DNA of 64,000 nucleotides from Bordetella genomosp. 13 (GCF_007679965.1 NZ_VEHL01000014.1:1-64000); one strand, 5' to 3'. Counted from the first letter of the stretch, positions 17,086-26,732 are shown. Notes: generated by a model not told the origin, from the letters alone. Program-made: numbers and translations.

Positions 17086-19081
17086 GGCGGGCCAGCAATT
17101 GGGTGCGATCGGCTTCGGTGCGGGCGACCTCGTCGGCCGGCACGTAGTAGTCGCGGTGGTAGTTGAAGGTATGCACGATGGTGGTGACGATCAGCCCGGC
17201 GAAGGCGACCACGGCCACCAGCCACATGTGCCAGATCAACGCGAAGCCCAGCACCAGCGAGATGCCGGCCAGCACGATGCCGGCCCAGGTATTGGCGGGC
17301 ATGTGGATGGGAATGAAGCCTTCCAGCGGCCGGACGTAGCCCTGGCGCTTCATCTGCCACCAGGCGTCGCGCTCGTGGATCACGGGCGTGAAGGCGAAGT
17401 TGTAGGCCGGCGGCGGCGAGGACGTGGACCATTCCAGCGTGCGGCCGTCCCAGGGGTCGCCCGTCTCGTCGCGCAGGGAATGGCGCCTGCGGAAGCTCAC
17501 CACCAGCTGGATCAGGAAGCACGCGATGCCGCCCGCGATCAGCACGGCGCCCACGGCGGCGATCTGGAACCAGATCTGCAGCGAGGGATCGTCGAAGTGG
17601 CTCATGCGGCGCGTCACGCCCAAGAGGCCCAGCACGTACAGCGGCATGAAGGCCGCGTAGAAGCCCACCAGCCAGAGCCAGAACGAAAGCTTGCCCCAGA
17701 ACGGATCCAGGCGGTAGCCGAAGGCCTTGGGAAACCAGTAGGTGATGCCCGCCAGCAGGCCGAACAGCACGCCGCCGATGATCACGTTATGGAAGTGCGC
17801 GATCAGGAACAGGCTGTTGTGCAGGGCGAAGTCGGCGGGCGGCACGGCCAGCAGCACGCCCGTCATGCCGCCGATGACGAAGGTGACCATGAAGCCCACG
17901 GTCCACAGCATCGGCACGTCGAAGCGGATGCGGCCGTGGTACATCGTGAACAGCCAGTTGAACACCTTGGCCCCGGTGGGGATGGAGATGATCATGGTGG
18001 TGATGCCGAAGAACGAGTTCACGCTGGCGCCGGACCCCATCGTGAAGAAGTGGTGCAGCCAGACCAGGTACGACAGCACCGTGATGACCACCGTGGCGTA
18101 CACCATCGAGGCATAGCCGAACAGGCGCTTGCGGCAGTACGTGGCCACGACTTCCGAGAAGATGCCGAAGGCCGGCAGCACCAGGATGTAGACCTCGGGG
18201 TGGCCCCAGATCCAGATCAGGTTGACGTACATCATGGCGTTGCCGCCGCCGTCCGCCGTGAAGAAATTGGTGCCGACGTAGCGGTCCATGGTCAGCAGGG
18301 CCAGCACCGCGGTCAGCACCGGGAAGGCCGCCACGATGAGGACATTGGTGCACAGAGAGGTCCAGGTGAAGATGGGCATGCGCATCATCAGCATGCCGGG
18401 CGCGCGCATCTTCACGATGGTGACCAGCAGGTTGACCCCCGACAGCAGCGTGCCTACCCCCGCTATCTGCAAGGCCCATATGTAGTAATCGACCCCTGGA
18501 TCCGGACTGTGCAGGATGCCGGACAAAGGCGGGTAGGCCAGCCAGCCGGTCTTGGCGAACTCGCCCACGAACAGCGACATCATCACCAGCACGGCGCCGG
18601 CCGTGGTCATCCAGAAGCTGAAGTTGTTCAGGAAGGGAAAGGCCACGTCGCGCGCGCCGATCTGCAACGGCACGATGTAGTTCATCAGGCCCGTGACCAG
18701 CGGCATGGCCACGAAGAAGATCATGATCACGCCGTGCGCGGTGAATATCTGGTCGTAGTGGTGCGGCGGCAGGTAGCCCAGGTTGTCGCCGAAGGCGACC
18801 GCCTGCTGGGCCCGCATCATCAGGGCATCCGCGAAGCCCCGCAGCAGCATCACCAGGCCCAGGATCACGTACATGATCCCGATCTTCTTGTGGTCGATGC
18901 TGGTGAACCATTCGTGCCACAGGTAGCCCCACTTGCGGTAGTAGGTGATGGCGCCCAGCACCCCGATGCCGCCCAGCGCGACGGCCGCGAAGGTCACCAG
19001 CAGGATGGGTTCGTGCAAGGGGATCGCGTCCCAGGTCAGGCGTCCGAACAACAGGCTTTCAGAGGCGGGATGGTCGGGCAT
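17078..19081 (-). CDS. cyoB: cytochrome o ubiquinol oxidase subunit I
   Basis: A 667-residue catalytic subunit closely matching E. coli CyoB. It oxidises ubiquinol and reduces oxygen to water while pumping protons. The key sites are visible: WGHPEVYILVLPAFG (copper B His and cross-linked Tyr), WLHHFFTMG (two copper B His), IAHFHNVIIGG (the haem His pair), and PPHHYDQIFTAHGVIMIFF. I chose the ATG at 19081 (MPDHPAS) because AGGA lies seven bases before it; an ATG at 19102 would add seven residues. It is separated from cyoA by 56 bp. Confidence 0.96.
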   Translation of the reverse strand: MPDHPASESLLFGRLTWDAIPLHEPILLVTFAAVALGGIGVLGAITYYRKWGYLWHEWFTSIDHKKIGIMYVILGLVMLLRGFADALMMRAQQAVAFGDNLGYLPPHHYDQIFTAHGVIMIFFVAMPLVTGLMNYIVPLQIGARDVAFPFLNNFSFWMTTAGAVLVMMSLFVGEFAKTGWLAYPPLSGILHSPDPGVDYYIWALQIAGVGTLLSGVNLLVTIVKMRAPGMLMMRMPIFTWTSLCTNVLIVAAFPVLTAVLALLTMDRYVGTNFFTADGGGNAMMYVNLIWIWGHPEVYILVLPAFGIFSEVVATYCRKRLFGYASMVYATVVITVLSYLVWLHHFFTMGSGASVNSFFGITTMIISIPTGAKVFNWLFTMYHGRIRFDVPMLWTVGFMVTFVIGGMTGVLLAVPPADFALHNSLFLIAHFHNVIIGGVLFGLLAGITYWFPKAFGYRLDPFWGKLSFWLWLVGFYAAFMPLYVLGLLGVTRRMSHFDDPSLQIWFQIAAVGAVLIAGGIACFLIQLVVSFRRRHSLRDETGDPWDGRTLEWSTSSPPPAYNFAFTPVIHERDAWWQMKRQGYVRPLEGFIPIHMPANTWAGIVLAGISLVLGFALIWHMWLVAVVAFAGLIVTTIVHTFNYHRDYYVPADEVARTEADRTQLLARHV

Positions 19082-19137
19082 GGGTGTTCCTGCGAGAGAC
19101 ATTTCTTCGAGCGAGGGATCGGGCCGGACGGCGCGGG

Positions 19138-20124
19138 CTACATGGCGGCGGGCGAGCTCAGGGACAGCGGCGCCTGCAGCCCGGCCTGCCGGGGCGCCCG
19201 GCAGATGTTCAGGTCATTGGCGCTGGCATGTGGCGAGACGCACTGCTGGCCTGGCTGCGTGCAGCGATCCAGGATGGCCTGGAACAGGCTCGGATCCACC
19301 GTGCCGTAGCGCTGCACCGGCACGGCCTTGCTGGGTTGCGCCAGCGCCTGGTAGGCCTCGCGGTCCAGCGGCTTGGCCGCGGACTTGCCGGCCTGCACCC
19401 ACTTGTCGAACTCGGCCTGCGGCAGCCCGTGAAACTTGAAGCGCATCTGCGAGAAGCCCTCGCCGCTGTAGTTCGCGGAAAAGCCCTGGTACTCGCCGGC
19501 ATGGTTGATGACCGCGTGCAGGCGGGTCTGCATGCCCGGCATCGCATAGATCTGGCCGGCCAGCGCGGGGATGTAGAACGAGTTCATCACCGAGGACGAG
19601 GTGATCTTGAATTCGATGGGCCGGTCGACCGGCGCGGCCAGTTCGTTGACCGTGGCGATGCCCTGCTCGGGATAGAGGAACAGCCACTTCCAGTCCAGCG
19701 CCACCACCTGCACTTCCAGGGGCTTGGTGCCCGGCGGCATGGGGCGCTGCGAGTCCAGGCGCGCCAGCGGGCGGTAGGGATCGAGCTTGTGGGTGCTGAC
19801 CCAGGTGAGGGCGCTGAGCGCGATGATGATCATCAGCGGCGCGGCCCAGATCAGCAGTTCCAGCGTGGTGGAGTGGTCCCAGTCGGGCGAGTAGGGCGCG
19901 TCGGCGTTGCTTTCGCGATAGCGCCACGAGAACCACAGCGTGGCCACGATCACCGGCACGATGATCAGCAGCATGAGACCCGTGGAAACCAGGATGATGT
20001 CCCGCAACTGCCAGGCCACGTCGCCGGAAGGAGAGAGCAGCACGGCCTTGCTGCAGCCCCCCAGGGCGGCCAGTGCGGGAAGCAAAAGCGCATATCTCAA
20101 CTTTCTGCAGAACAGCATGGACAT
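19138..20124 (-). CDS. cyoA: cytochrome o ubiquinol oxidase subunit II (lipoprotein)
   Basis: A 328-residue subunit II, first gene of the cyoABCD-SURF1 operon. A lipobox (LAALGGC, Cys24) marks it as a lipoprotein, followed by two transmembrane helices and a periplasmic cupredoxin domain. The copper A ligands of cytochrome c oxidases are absent (the domain reads SVMNSFYIPALAGQIYAMPGM), as expected for a quinol oxidase. GGAGGGG lies just before the ATG. The 171-bp gap to the divergent MFS gene must hold the operon promoter, but I recognise no specific operator in it. Confidence 0.95.
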   Translation of the reverse strand: MSMLFCRKLRYALLLPALAALGGCSKAVLLSPSGDVAWQLRDIILVSTGLMLLIIVPVIVATLWFSWRYRESNADAPYSPDWDHSTTLELLIWAAPLMIIIALSALTWVSTHKLDPYRPLARLDSQRPMPPGTKPLEVQVVALDWKWLFLYPEQGIATVNELAAPVDRPIEFKITSSSVMNSFYIPALAGQIYAMPGMQTRLHAVINHAGEYQGFSANYSGEGFSQMRFKFHGLPQAEFDKWVQAGKSAAKPLDREAYQALAQPSKAVPVQRYGTVDPSLFQAILDRCTQPGQQCVSPHASANDLNICRAPRQAGLQAPLSLSSPAAM

Positions 20125-20295
20125 GCAGCCCCTCCACGGTCGGCACCGATTAGGATAGTTTCAACCGTACTCTGGAGCATGTGAAAAATCTAGAGCAAAA
20201 TGATCTCCAGTTCGGTCAGAGAAACGCGCGGCGGCAAGCGGCCGCGCGTTCGCCGGGGCAGGCTGTATTCCACGTCAAACGGAGCGCGCCAACGT

Positions 20296-21600
20296 ATGTC
20301 CAGCACCGCAACGCCGTACTCGGCAAACACGCAGACCCCCCACAATTCCAATGTCGCGCCGCGCGACATCGCGGTGGGCGTGGTCATCGGACGGACGTCG
20401 GAATACTTCGATTTCTTCGTCTTCGGCATCGCGTGTGTTGCTGTTTTCCCACAAGTGTTCTTTCCCTTCGAATCGCCGCTGTACGGCACGCTGTGGTCGT
20501 TCGCGATCTTCTCGTTCGCGTTCATCTGCAGGCCCTTCGGCACCGCCATCTTCATGGCCGTGCAGCACCGGTGGGGCCGCAGCGTCAAGCTCACCCTGGC
20601 CCTGTTCATGCTGGGCACGGCCACCGCGGGCATGGCATTCCTGCCCAGCTACGAGACGCTGGGCGCGGCCGCCATCGTGCTGCTGTCCATCTTCCGCTGC
20701 CTGCAGGGCATCGCGCTGGGCGGCTCCTGGGACGGCCTGCCGTCGCTGCTGGCGCTGAACGCGCCCGCCCACCGGCGCGGCTGGTACGCCATGCTGGGCC
20801 AGCTGGGCGCGCCCATCGGCTTCATCATCGCGGCCGCCATCTTCCTGTACCTGCTGACCACGCTCAACGAAACTGACCTGGTCGAATGGGGCTGGCGCTA
20901 TCCGTTCTTCGTGGCGTTCGCCATCAACGTCGTGGCGCTGTTCGCGCGGCTGCGGCTGGTCGTCACCGAGGAGTACACGCGGCTGCTGGAAGAGCGCGAA
21001 CTGGCGCCCATCAAGGTCTCGCGGGTCATCGACGAGCAGGCCTACAACGTCTTCATCGGCGCATTCGCCGCGCTGGCCAGCTATGCGCTGTTCCACCTGG
21101 TCACGGTCTTCCCGCTGTCGTGGATCAACCTGCACAGCGAACGGCCGCTGGCCAACGTGCTGGGCGTGCAGATCCTGGGCGCCGCGCTCAGCATGGTGGG
21201 CACCGTGGTGTCGGGCTGGCTGGCCGACCGCTTCGGCCGGCGCAATACGCTGGGCGCACTGGCGCTGGCCATCGGCCTGTTCGCGCTGGCCGTGCCGTGG
21301 CTGCTGGAAGGCGGCCCGGCCGGCGAGAATACCTTCATCCTGGCGGGCTTCCTGCTGCTGGGTCTGTCGTACGGCCAGGCCTCCGGCACCGTCACGTCCA
21401 ACTTCTCGCTGCACTTCCGCTATACCGGCGCGGCGCTGACCTCGGACATGGCCTGGCTGTTCGGCGCGGCCTTCGCGCCGCTGGTGGCGCTGGGCCTGTC
21501 GATGAAGTTCGGCCTGGTGGCCACCAGCGTCTACCTGATCTCGGGCGCGGTCTGCACCTTGCTGGCGCTGAAGATCAACCGGCTGCTCGAGACGAACTGA
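20296..21600 (+). CDS. MFS transporter, metabolite:H+ symporter type
   Basis: A 434-residue, 12-helix major facilitator protein. The first signature region is RDIAVGVVIGRTSEYFDFFVFGIA. The loop 2-3 motif is degenerate (RPFGTAIFMAVQHRWGRS), while the loop 8-9 copy is good (GWLADRFGRRNTLG). This layout resembles the ShiA/ProP metabolite symporter subfamily. The start ATG at 20296 has GGAG 11 bases upstream. It is divergent from the cyo operon, and the reason for this linkage is not evident. Substrate unknown. Confidence 0.82.
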   Translation: MSSTATPYSANTQTPHNSNVAPRDIAVGVVIGRTSEYFDFFVFGIACVAVFPQVFFPFESPLYGTLWSFAIFSFAFICRPFGTAIFMAVQHRWGRSVKLTLALFMLGTATAGMAFLPSYETLGAAAIVLLSIFRCLQGIALGGSWDGLPSLLALNAPAHRRGWYAMLGQLGAPIGFIIAAAIFLYLLTTLNETDLVEWGWRYPFFVAFAINVVALFARLRLVVTEEYTRLLEERELAPIKVSRVIDEQAYNVFIGAFAALASYALFHLVTVFPLSWINLHSERPLANVLGVQILGAALSMVGTVVSGWLADRFGRRNTLGALALAIGLFALAVPWLLEGGPAGENTFILAGFLLLGLSYGQASGTVTSNFSLHFRYTGAALTSDMAWLFGAAFAPLVALGLSMKFGLVATSVYLISGAVCTLLALKINRLLETN

Positions 21601-21788
21601 GCGCGCGCGGGCCGCATCGCACGCGCGCGCGGCAAGGCCGTGGGCAACCGCGGCTTCGCGCCTCGCCTGCCGGCCGCCCACCGGCCGGATGAAACCGTTT
21701 ACACGGGTAACAAGCGGACACGACTTGGCGGCGCGGGCGGGCCCCTCTATGGGTACATTAGCCCCCTTGCCAATCCCGGGAATCCGCC

Positions 21789-22352
21789 ATGTTCGCTTCC
21801 ACGTGGGTCGTCGCCGTGTGCATCGCGGTGGTGGCCGTGCTGGGGTATGTCGTCATCACGTACAACGCGCTGGTACGCCTGCGCGCCCTGGCCCGCGAAG
21901 GGTGGAGCGGCATCTCGGTGCAATTGCGCCGCCGCACCGACCTGGTGCCCAACCTGGTCGAGACGGTCAAGGCCTACGCGGCGCACGAGAAGGGCATCTT
22001 CGACGAGATCGCCGCGCGCCGCGCGACCAGCATCAACGCGGCCGGCGTGGCCCAGCAGGCCCAGGCGGAACAGGCGCTGAACCAGTCGCTGGGCCGGCTG
22101 ATGGCCATCGCAGAGGCCTATCCCGACCTGAAGGCGGACGCCAACTTCCGCGGCCTGCAGGACAGCCTGGCCGAGATCGAGGACCAGCTGCAGATGGCGC
22201 GGCGTTACTACAACGGCACGGCGCGCGAGCTCAACATCCGCGTCGAGTCGTTCCCGTCCAACCTGGTGGCGGGCAGCTTCGGCTTCAGGCAGGAAGCCTA
22301 TTTCGAACTGGACGATCCGGCCGACGCCGCGGTGCCGCATGTCGCATTCTGA
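21789..22352 (+). CDS. LemA family protein
   Basis: A 187-residue protein with one N-terminal membrane helix (VVAVCIAVVAVLGYVVITYN) and a cytoplasmic helical domain. The LemA hallmark RRRTDLVPNLVETVKAYAAHEKG is at about residues 48-70, and RRYYNGTARELNIRVESFP is near the end. LemA proteins are often paired with DUF2207 or TPM-domain membrane proteins; the next gene, overlapping by 14 bp, is of that type. The function of the pair is not established; envelope maintenance is a guess. Confidence 0.92.
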   Translation: MFASTWVVAVCIAVVAVLGYVVITYNALVRLRALAREGWSGISVQLRRRTDLVPNLVETVKAYAAHEKGIFDEIAARRATSINAAGVAQQAQAEQALNQSLGRLMAIAEAYPDLKADANFRGLQDSLAEIEDQLQMARRYYNGTARELNIRVESFPSNLVAGSFGFRQEAYFELDDPADAAVPHVAF

Positions 22353-24459
22353 GCCGCGGCCGATGCGCGCGCGCATTGTCGGATATGCCGCCAGGGTTGC
22401 CGCCGCCGCCGCGATGCTGCTGCCGGCCGCGCTGTCGTACGCGCAGCCCGAGGCCGTCGAGGCGACGTCCGAGGTGCAGACGGTGGACGGCGACGCGGTG
22501 CCGACGCAGTCCGCCTACGACAGGGTCGGCGGCGTGGATCGCTCGGGCGCCGTGGACGCGTCCTCGGACCAGGAGGCGATCAGGAACTTCGACGTCGACC
22601 TGGACGTGCAGCGCAACGGCGACCTGATCGTCACCGAGCGCATCGAAGTCAATGCGGCGATGGACCAGATCAGGCGCGGCATCGTGCGGGACTTTCCCAC
22701 GCTGTACCGCAACGCCAACGGCCTGCGGGTGCAGGTCGGCTTCGACGTGCTGGGCGTGCGGCGCGAGGGGGCCGACGAGCCCTATGCCCTGGAGACGCTG
22801 GCCAACGGTGTGCGCATCCGCATCGGCGACGGCGGACGGTTCCTGGAACCGGGTCGCCACCAGTACGAGATTCGCTACCGCACCACGCGCCAACTGGGCT
22901 TCTTTCCCGACTTCGACGAACTGTACTGGAACGTCACCGGCAACGGCTGGACGTTTCCCATCGAGCGGGCCAGCGCGCGCATCCACCTGCCGCAAGAGGC
23001 CCGCATCCTGCGCACGTCGATCTACACCGGCGTGAAAGGCGAGCGCGGCAAGGGCGCGCGGCAAAGCGGCGAGGGCGCGGGCTTCGTGTCGTTCGAGACC
23101 ACCGCGCCGCTGGGCGTGGGCGAGGGCCTGACCGTGGCGGCCGCCTGGCCCAAGGGCATCGTGCACGCCCCGTCGCCGGCGCAGGCGCTGTACTACCAGG
23201 TGCGCGACAACCTGGCGCCCGCGACGGCCGTCTTCGGAGCGTTGCTGGTGTTGGGCTACTACGTGGCGGCCTTCCTGCGCACGCGCCGCCGCTCGCGGGC
23301 CAGCATCGTGCCGCTGTACGAGCCGCCCAAGGGCATGTCCGCGCCGGCGGTGCGCTACATGGTGCGCGCGGGCCTGGACGACAAGGCCTTCCTGGTCGCC
23401 ATCATCGAGCTGATCGCGCTGCGGGCGATGCGCATCGACCGCACGCGAGCCGAGACGAGGTTCCACCTGACAGACCCGGGCGATCAGAACCAGCCCGGCC
23501 TGCAGCGGGATCCGTTGCTGCCGGGCATGCTGGCCAGGCTGTTCCGCAAGCACAAGAGTTTCACCCGCGGCGACGGCGGCCTGAACCGCCTGCGCGATGC
23601 CAGGGCGCTGCTGGGCACCACGCTGCAGACCCGGTATTCCAGCTTCATCCAATCGAATTCGCGCTACGTCAGCCGCGGCATCTGGGTGTGGCTGCTGTAT
23701 GTGGCCGTGTGCATTGCCACGCTGGCCCAACAGGGCGGCGACGTCGGCGGCACCATCGCAGCCCTGCCGTTCATGCTGGTCGGGCTGGGCGCGCTGACGA
23801 TGGGCTACGCCGCGCTGCGCACGCCGGGGCAGGGGTGCGGGCCGCTGTTGTTCTGCCTGTTGTTCGGCATTCCGTTTCTGGGCGGCGGCCTCGGGGTGCT
23901 GATCGGCAACAACCTGGGTACGCCCCTGCGCGCGCTGTCCATTCTGCTGCCCGCCCTGCTGCTGCCCGTGGTGATCCGCGCCTCGCGCCACCTGCGCGGC
24001 TATACCGAGGAGGGGCACGCGATCATGGATCAGATCGCGGGGTTCAAGCAGTATCTGGCGCTGGCCGAAGGGCCGCGCCTGGAAGCGCTGGCCACGGTCG
24101 AGGAAAAACTGCGGCTGTACGAACGCTATCTGCCCTATGCGGTGGCGCTGGACGTGGGCAAGAAATGGGCCGGCGCTTTCGCTGGCCTGGCCGCCAGCGT
24201 GGCAGGGCTGGCCCTGGCGCAAGCCACGCGCGACCTCTATGGCGGCCACGACGTGCTGGCCGGCAACCCCATGCCGGCGCTGCGCAGCGTGGCCAACGAC
24301 ACGACGCCGCCGGCGCCGGCCCTGGCGTCGTCATCGTCCAGCTCGCCGGGCAGCAGCGGCAGCTGGTCCGGCAGCAGCAGCGACTCGTCGTCCAGCGGGT
24401 CGTCCGACAGCGGCTCGTCAGGCGGCGGTGGCGGAGGCGGCGGCGGGTCGGGCTGGTAG
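22339..24459 (+). CDS. DUF2207 domain membrane protein with Ser/Gly-rich tail
   Basis: A 706-residue protein of the YciQ/DUF2207 family. A signal peptide (ARVAAAAAMLLPAALSYA) precedes an extracytoplasmic beta-rich domain (NFDVDLDVQRNGDLIVTERI, then ELYWNVTGNGW). A transmembrane helix lies near residue 300, followed by a cytoplasmic stretch and further helices at about 450-540. The last 40 residues are almost only Ser and Gly, ending GGSGW, as in several family members. It overlaps lemA by 14 bp. An alternative start at 22363 (MRARIV) would avoid the overlap. Confidence 0.88.
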   Translation: MSHSEPRPMRARIVGYAARVAAAAAMLLPAALSYAQPEAVEATSEVQTVDGDAVPTQSAYDRVGGVDRSGAVDASSDQEAIRNFDVDLDVQRNGDLIVTERIEVNAAMDQIRRGIVRDFPTLYRNANGLRVQVGFDVLGVRREGADEPYALETLANGVRIRIGDGGRFLEPGRHQYEIRYRTTRQLGFFPDFDELYWNVTGNGWTFPIERASARIHLPQEARILRTSIYTGVKGERGKGARQSGEGAGFVSFETTAPLGVGEGLTVAAAWPKGIVHAPSPAQALYYQVRDNLAPATAVFGALLVLGYYVAAFLRTRRRSRASIVPLYEPPKGMSAPAVRYMVRAGLDDKAFLVAIIELIALRAMRIDRTRAETRFHLTDPGDQNQPGLQRDPLLPGMLARLFRKHKSFTRGDGGLNRLRDARALLGTTLQTRYSSFIQSNSRYVSRGIWVWLLYVAVCIATLAQQGGDVGGTIAALPFMLVGLGALTMGYAALRTPGQGCGPLLFCLLFGIPFLGGGLGVLIGNNLGTPLRALSILLPALLLPVVIRASRHLRGYTEEGHAIMDQIAGFKQYLALAEGPRLEALATVEEKLRLYERYLPYAVALDVGKKWAGAFAGLAASVAGLALAQATRDLYGGHDVLAGNPMPALRSVANDTTPPAPALASSSSSSPGSSGSWSGSSSDSSSSGSSDSGSSGGGGGGGGGSGW

Positions 24460-24517
24460 GCCCGCCGCCGCACGGTCCGGCCCTTGCCGGCAGGCCGTTT
24501 CTGCGTACACTGCCCGC

Positions 24518-25132
24518 ATGCTACGCATCGACAACCTCGGCAAGCGCTACGGCGACCACTACGTCTTCGACGGCCTGACCCATGACTTCCAGGCGGGCTG
24601 CCACGCGCTGTGCGAAGAAGACAGCACCGGCAAATCGACCCTGCTGGGCATCGTCGCGGGCGCCATCGCGCCGGACACGGGCGACGTCTGGATCGACGGG
24701 CAGTCGTTGCGCGACGCGCCGCGGCAGGCGCTGGCGCGGCTGGCCTACGTGCCGGACAACTGCCTGGCCCACCCCACGCTGACCGGCCGCGAACTGCTGG
24801 CGCGGGTCGCGGCCGGCAAGCACGCGGCGGTGGACGATGCCGTGCTGGAGCTGGTCCATGCGCTGGGGCTGGAACCGCACCTGGACAAGCGCTTCGAACA
24901 GATGTCGACCGGCACGCGCAGGAAGGTCTACCTGACGGCCGCGTCCCTGGGCCGTCCGGCCGTCGTGGTGGCGGATGGGCCGAGCAGCGGGCTGGATGCG
25001 GCGGCCCGCACGGTGCTGGCCGGGCTGTTCAGGACCTGGTCCCGCGACCGCGTGGTGCTGTTCGCCAGCCACGACCCCGAGCTGGTGCAGGCCTGCGGCG
25101 CGGCGGTGCTGGAGATCGACGGCCTGCGCTGA
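24518..25132 (+). CDS. degenerate ABC-type ATP-binding protein without permease partner
   Basis: A 204-residue ABC ATPase-like protein. The Walker A loop is altered: residues 33-41 read EEDSTGKST, so the first two glycines of GxxGxGKST are replaced. The Q-loop Gln position reads YVPDN. The signature is MSTGT (129-133). The Walker B glutamate is missing: VVVADGPSSGLD has Gly154 where catalytic Glu belongs. The switch His (ASHD, His184) remains. No permease gene is adjacent. It may bind ATP but hydrolyse it poorly or not at all. It is distinct from the lemA/DUF2207 pair, 58 bp upstream. Confidence 0.78.
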   Translation: MLRIDNLGKRYGDHYVFDGLTHDFQAGCHALCEEDSTGKSTLLGIVAGAIAPDTGDVWIDGQSLRDAPRQALARLAYVPDNCLAHPTLTGRELLARVAAGKHAAVDDAVLELVHALGLEPHLDKRFEQMSTGTRRKVYLTAASLGRPAVVVADGPSSGLDAAARTVLAGLFRTWSRDRVVLFASHDPELVQACGAAVLEIDGLR

Positions 25133-25232
25133 TCGCCGGGCCGGGGCGGCCAAGCCCGTCGGATCGCGCGGACGGCATGCCAGCCGTGCGTCGCGCTGGC
25201 GTAGCGCGGTGGCGGTCCGGGCGACTTGCCGC

Positions 25233-25547
25233 CTATTGCTGCTGGCGTTGCAGTTCCTGCTGGAACTCGGGGCCGTTGCGCATGCGCAGGTAGTTCGCCT
25301 GGGCTTCGCGGTAGCGCGAGCTGTAAATGTCAGGCGTGTTCTGGCCGCGATAAAAGCGGTCCATGCCGGCGCGCTGCCAGAGCGCAAGGTCGGCCTGCAC
25401 GGCAGCGCGGCTGGTGGCGTCGGCGCTTTGCTGGCCATAGGCTCCTTGCAAGGGCGTGTTGTCCGGTTCGGCATTGCCCGCGGCGTAGGCGGAGGCGCCC
25501 AGCAGCGTGGCGGAGATGACTAGGGCGGCGGCGTTCAGGGTTTTCAT
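25233..25547 (-). CDS. DUF4148 domain-containing exported protein
   Basis: A 104-residue protein with a clear signal peptide (MKTLNAAALVISATLLGASAYA). The mature part is short and hydrophilic, with ADLALWQRAGMDRFYRGQNTPDIYS near the middle and a Gln-rich end. Small DUF4148 proteins are numerous in Burkholderia and Bordetella relatives; their role is unknown. It stands alone and reads toward the ABC gene end. Confidence 0.85.
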   Translation of the reverse strand: MKTLNAAALVISATLLGASAYAAGNAEPDNTPLQGAYGQQSADATSRAAVQADLALWQRAGMDRFYRGQNTPDIYSSRYREAQANYLRMRNGPEFQQELQRQQQ

Positions 25548-25644
25548 GGTCGACTTCCTTGTTATCAGTCCTGGGACCGAATCAGGCGGAGCGTCCGTCT
25601 AGGTTCGTGTTGTGTTTCCCGTGCATGCATTCTGCGCCGCGCAT

Positions 25645-25693
25645 GGGTTGGTATAAACCCTCGATTCCGGAAATCGCTATTCCAAATTCCGGA
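25645..25693. promoter_or_regulatory. repeat-bearing intergenic region (25548-25835) upstream of lysR
   Basis: The 288-bp gap between the DUF4148 gene and the next lysR holds a direct repeat, ATTCCGGA at 25664-25671 and 25686-25693. The 22-bp period puts both copies on one helix face. Just before it is GGGTT (25645-25649) paired with AACCC (25656-25660). These may be operator elements for one of the divergent genes. I see no gene in the gap. Confidence 0.3.
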
Positions 25694-25835
25694 CTAATGA
25701 CTCTGTCGTTGGTGGATTGCTATCGAGTGTGGCGGTACGGGGCACGGCACGCCGGCATGCGTCCTTGCCAGGGGCCAGGCAGCGTGGGGCTGCTGATATC
25801 ATTCCCGGCAGGAATGCACTCCAGCGGAAAGAACA

Positions 25836-26732
25836 ATGACTATTCGCCGCCTCCAACCTCCGATGCACCTGCTGCGGGCGTTCAGCTCGGTCGTGCGATT
25901 CGGCGGCGTGTCGCGGGCGGCCGAGGCGTTGCACCTGACGCAAAGCGCCGTCAGCAAGCAGGTCCACGAGCTGGAAGAGTGGGTCGGGGTGCCGCTGTTC
26001 GAGCGCCAGCGCAGGCGCCTGCTGCTGACGCCCGCCGGCGAGCATTACGAGAAGGCGGTATCCGCACTGATATCCCGGCTGGAAGCGGCGACGCTCGAGG
26101 TCATGGCCAGCAGCAAGGGCAGCGGCGCGGTGAACATCTCGGTGCTGCCTACGTTCTGCGCGAAGTGGCTGATTCCCCGGCTGCCCCTGTGGCAGCAATC
26201 CCATCCGAACATCACGCTGCACTTCGTTCCGTACGTGCAGGGTTACGACTTCTCCGATCCCACGCTGGACTGTTCCATCCTGTTCGGCGACGGCCATTGG
26301 CCGGGGGCCCAGTCGCTGTATCTGTCGGGCAACGAGGTCGCGCTGATCGCGCCTGCCGGGGATGCCATCGCACCCATCCGCACGGTGCACGACGTGCCCC
26401 GCCACGTGCTGCTGCGCCACGTCACCGTGCCCGAGGCCTGGCAGCGCTGGAGCGAGACGCATGGCGTGCATGGCATGGACGGCCTGGGCGGTCCGCAGTT
26501 CGACCAGTTCGGCAGCCTGATCCGGGCGGTGTCCGTGGGCCTGGGCGTGGCGCTTGTGCCGCGTTGCCTGGTCCAGGACGAGATCGCCGCCGGCAACGTG
26601 ACCGAGCCGCTGCCGCAGGCGGGCTACACCAGCGCCCTGGGCTACTGGCTGTGCTATCCCGACGCGCGCGCCCGGCTGGCTCCGCTGGCCCGCCTGCGCG
26701 AATGGCTGCGCCAGCAGAGCGGCGCGGATTGA
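25836..26732 (+). CDS. LysR-family regulator, GcvA-like
   Basis: A 298-residue LysR protein with the GcvA-type N-terminus: PPMHLLRAFSSVVRFGGVSRAAEALHLTQSAVSKQVHELE at residues 8-47. The effector domain contains ISVLPTFCAKWLIPRL and ends with PDARARLAPLARLREWLRQQ, typical of the group. It is followed 186 bp downstream by a gamma-glutamyltransferase gene on the same strand, its most likely nearby target, though this is not proven. Confidence 0.88.
   Translation: MTIRRLQPPMHLLRAFSSVVRFGGVSRAAEALHLTQSAVSKQVHELEEWVGVPLFERQRRRLLLTPAGEHYEKAVSALISRLEAATLEVMASSKGSGAVNISVLPTFCAKWLIPRLPLWQQSHPNITLHFVPYVQGYDFSDPTLDCSILFGDGHWPGAQSLYLSGNEVALIAPAGDAIAPIRTVHDVPRHVLLRHVTVPEAWQRWSETHGVHGMDGLGGPQFDQFGSLIRAVSVGLGVALVPRCLVQDEIAAGNVTEPLPQAGYTSALGYWLCYPDARARLAPLARLREWLRQQSGAD

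Noticed and set aside
17066..19309. 747-residue open frame antisense to cyoB
   Set aside because: It is His/Gln/Gly/Asp-rich with no domain, exactly opposite a clear CyoB, so it is a shadow.
24330..24459. Ser/Gly repeat DNA as a microsatellite or mobile-element scar
   Set aside because: It is in frame at the end of the DUF2207 gene, and such tails are common in that family.
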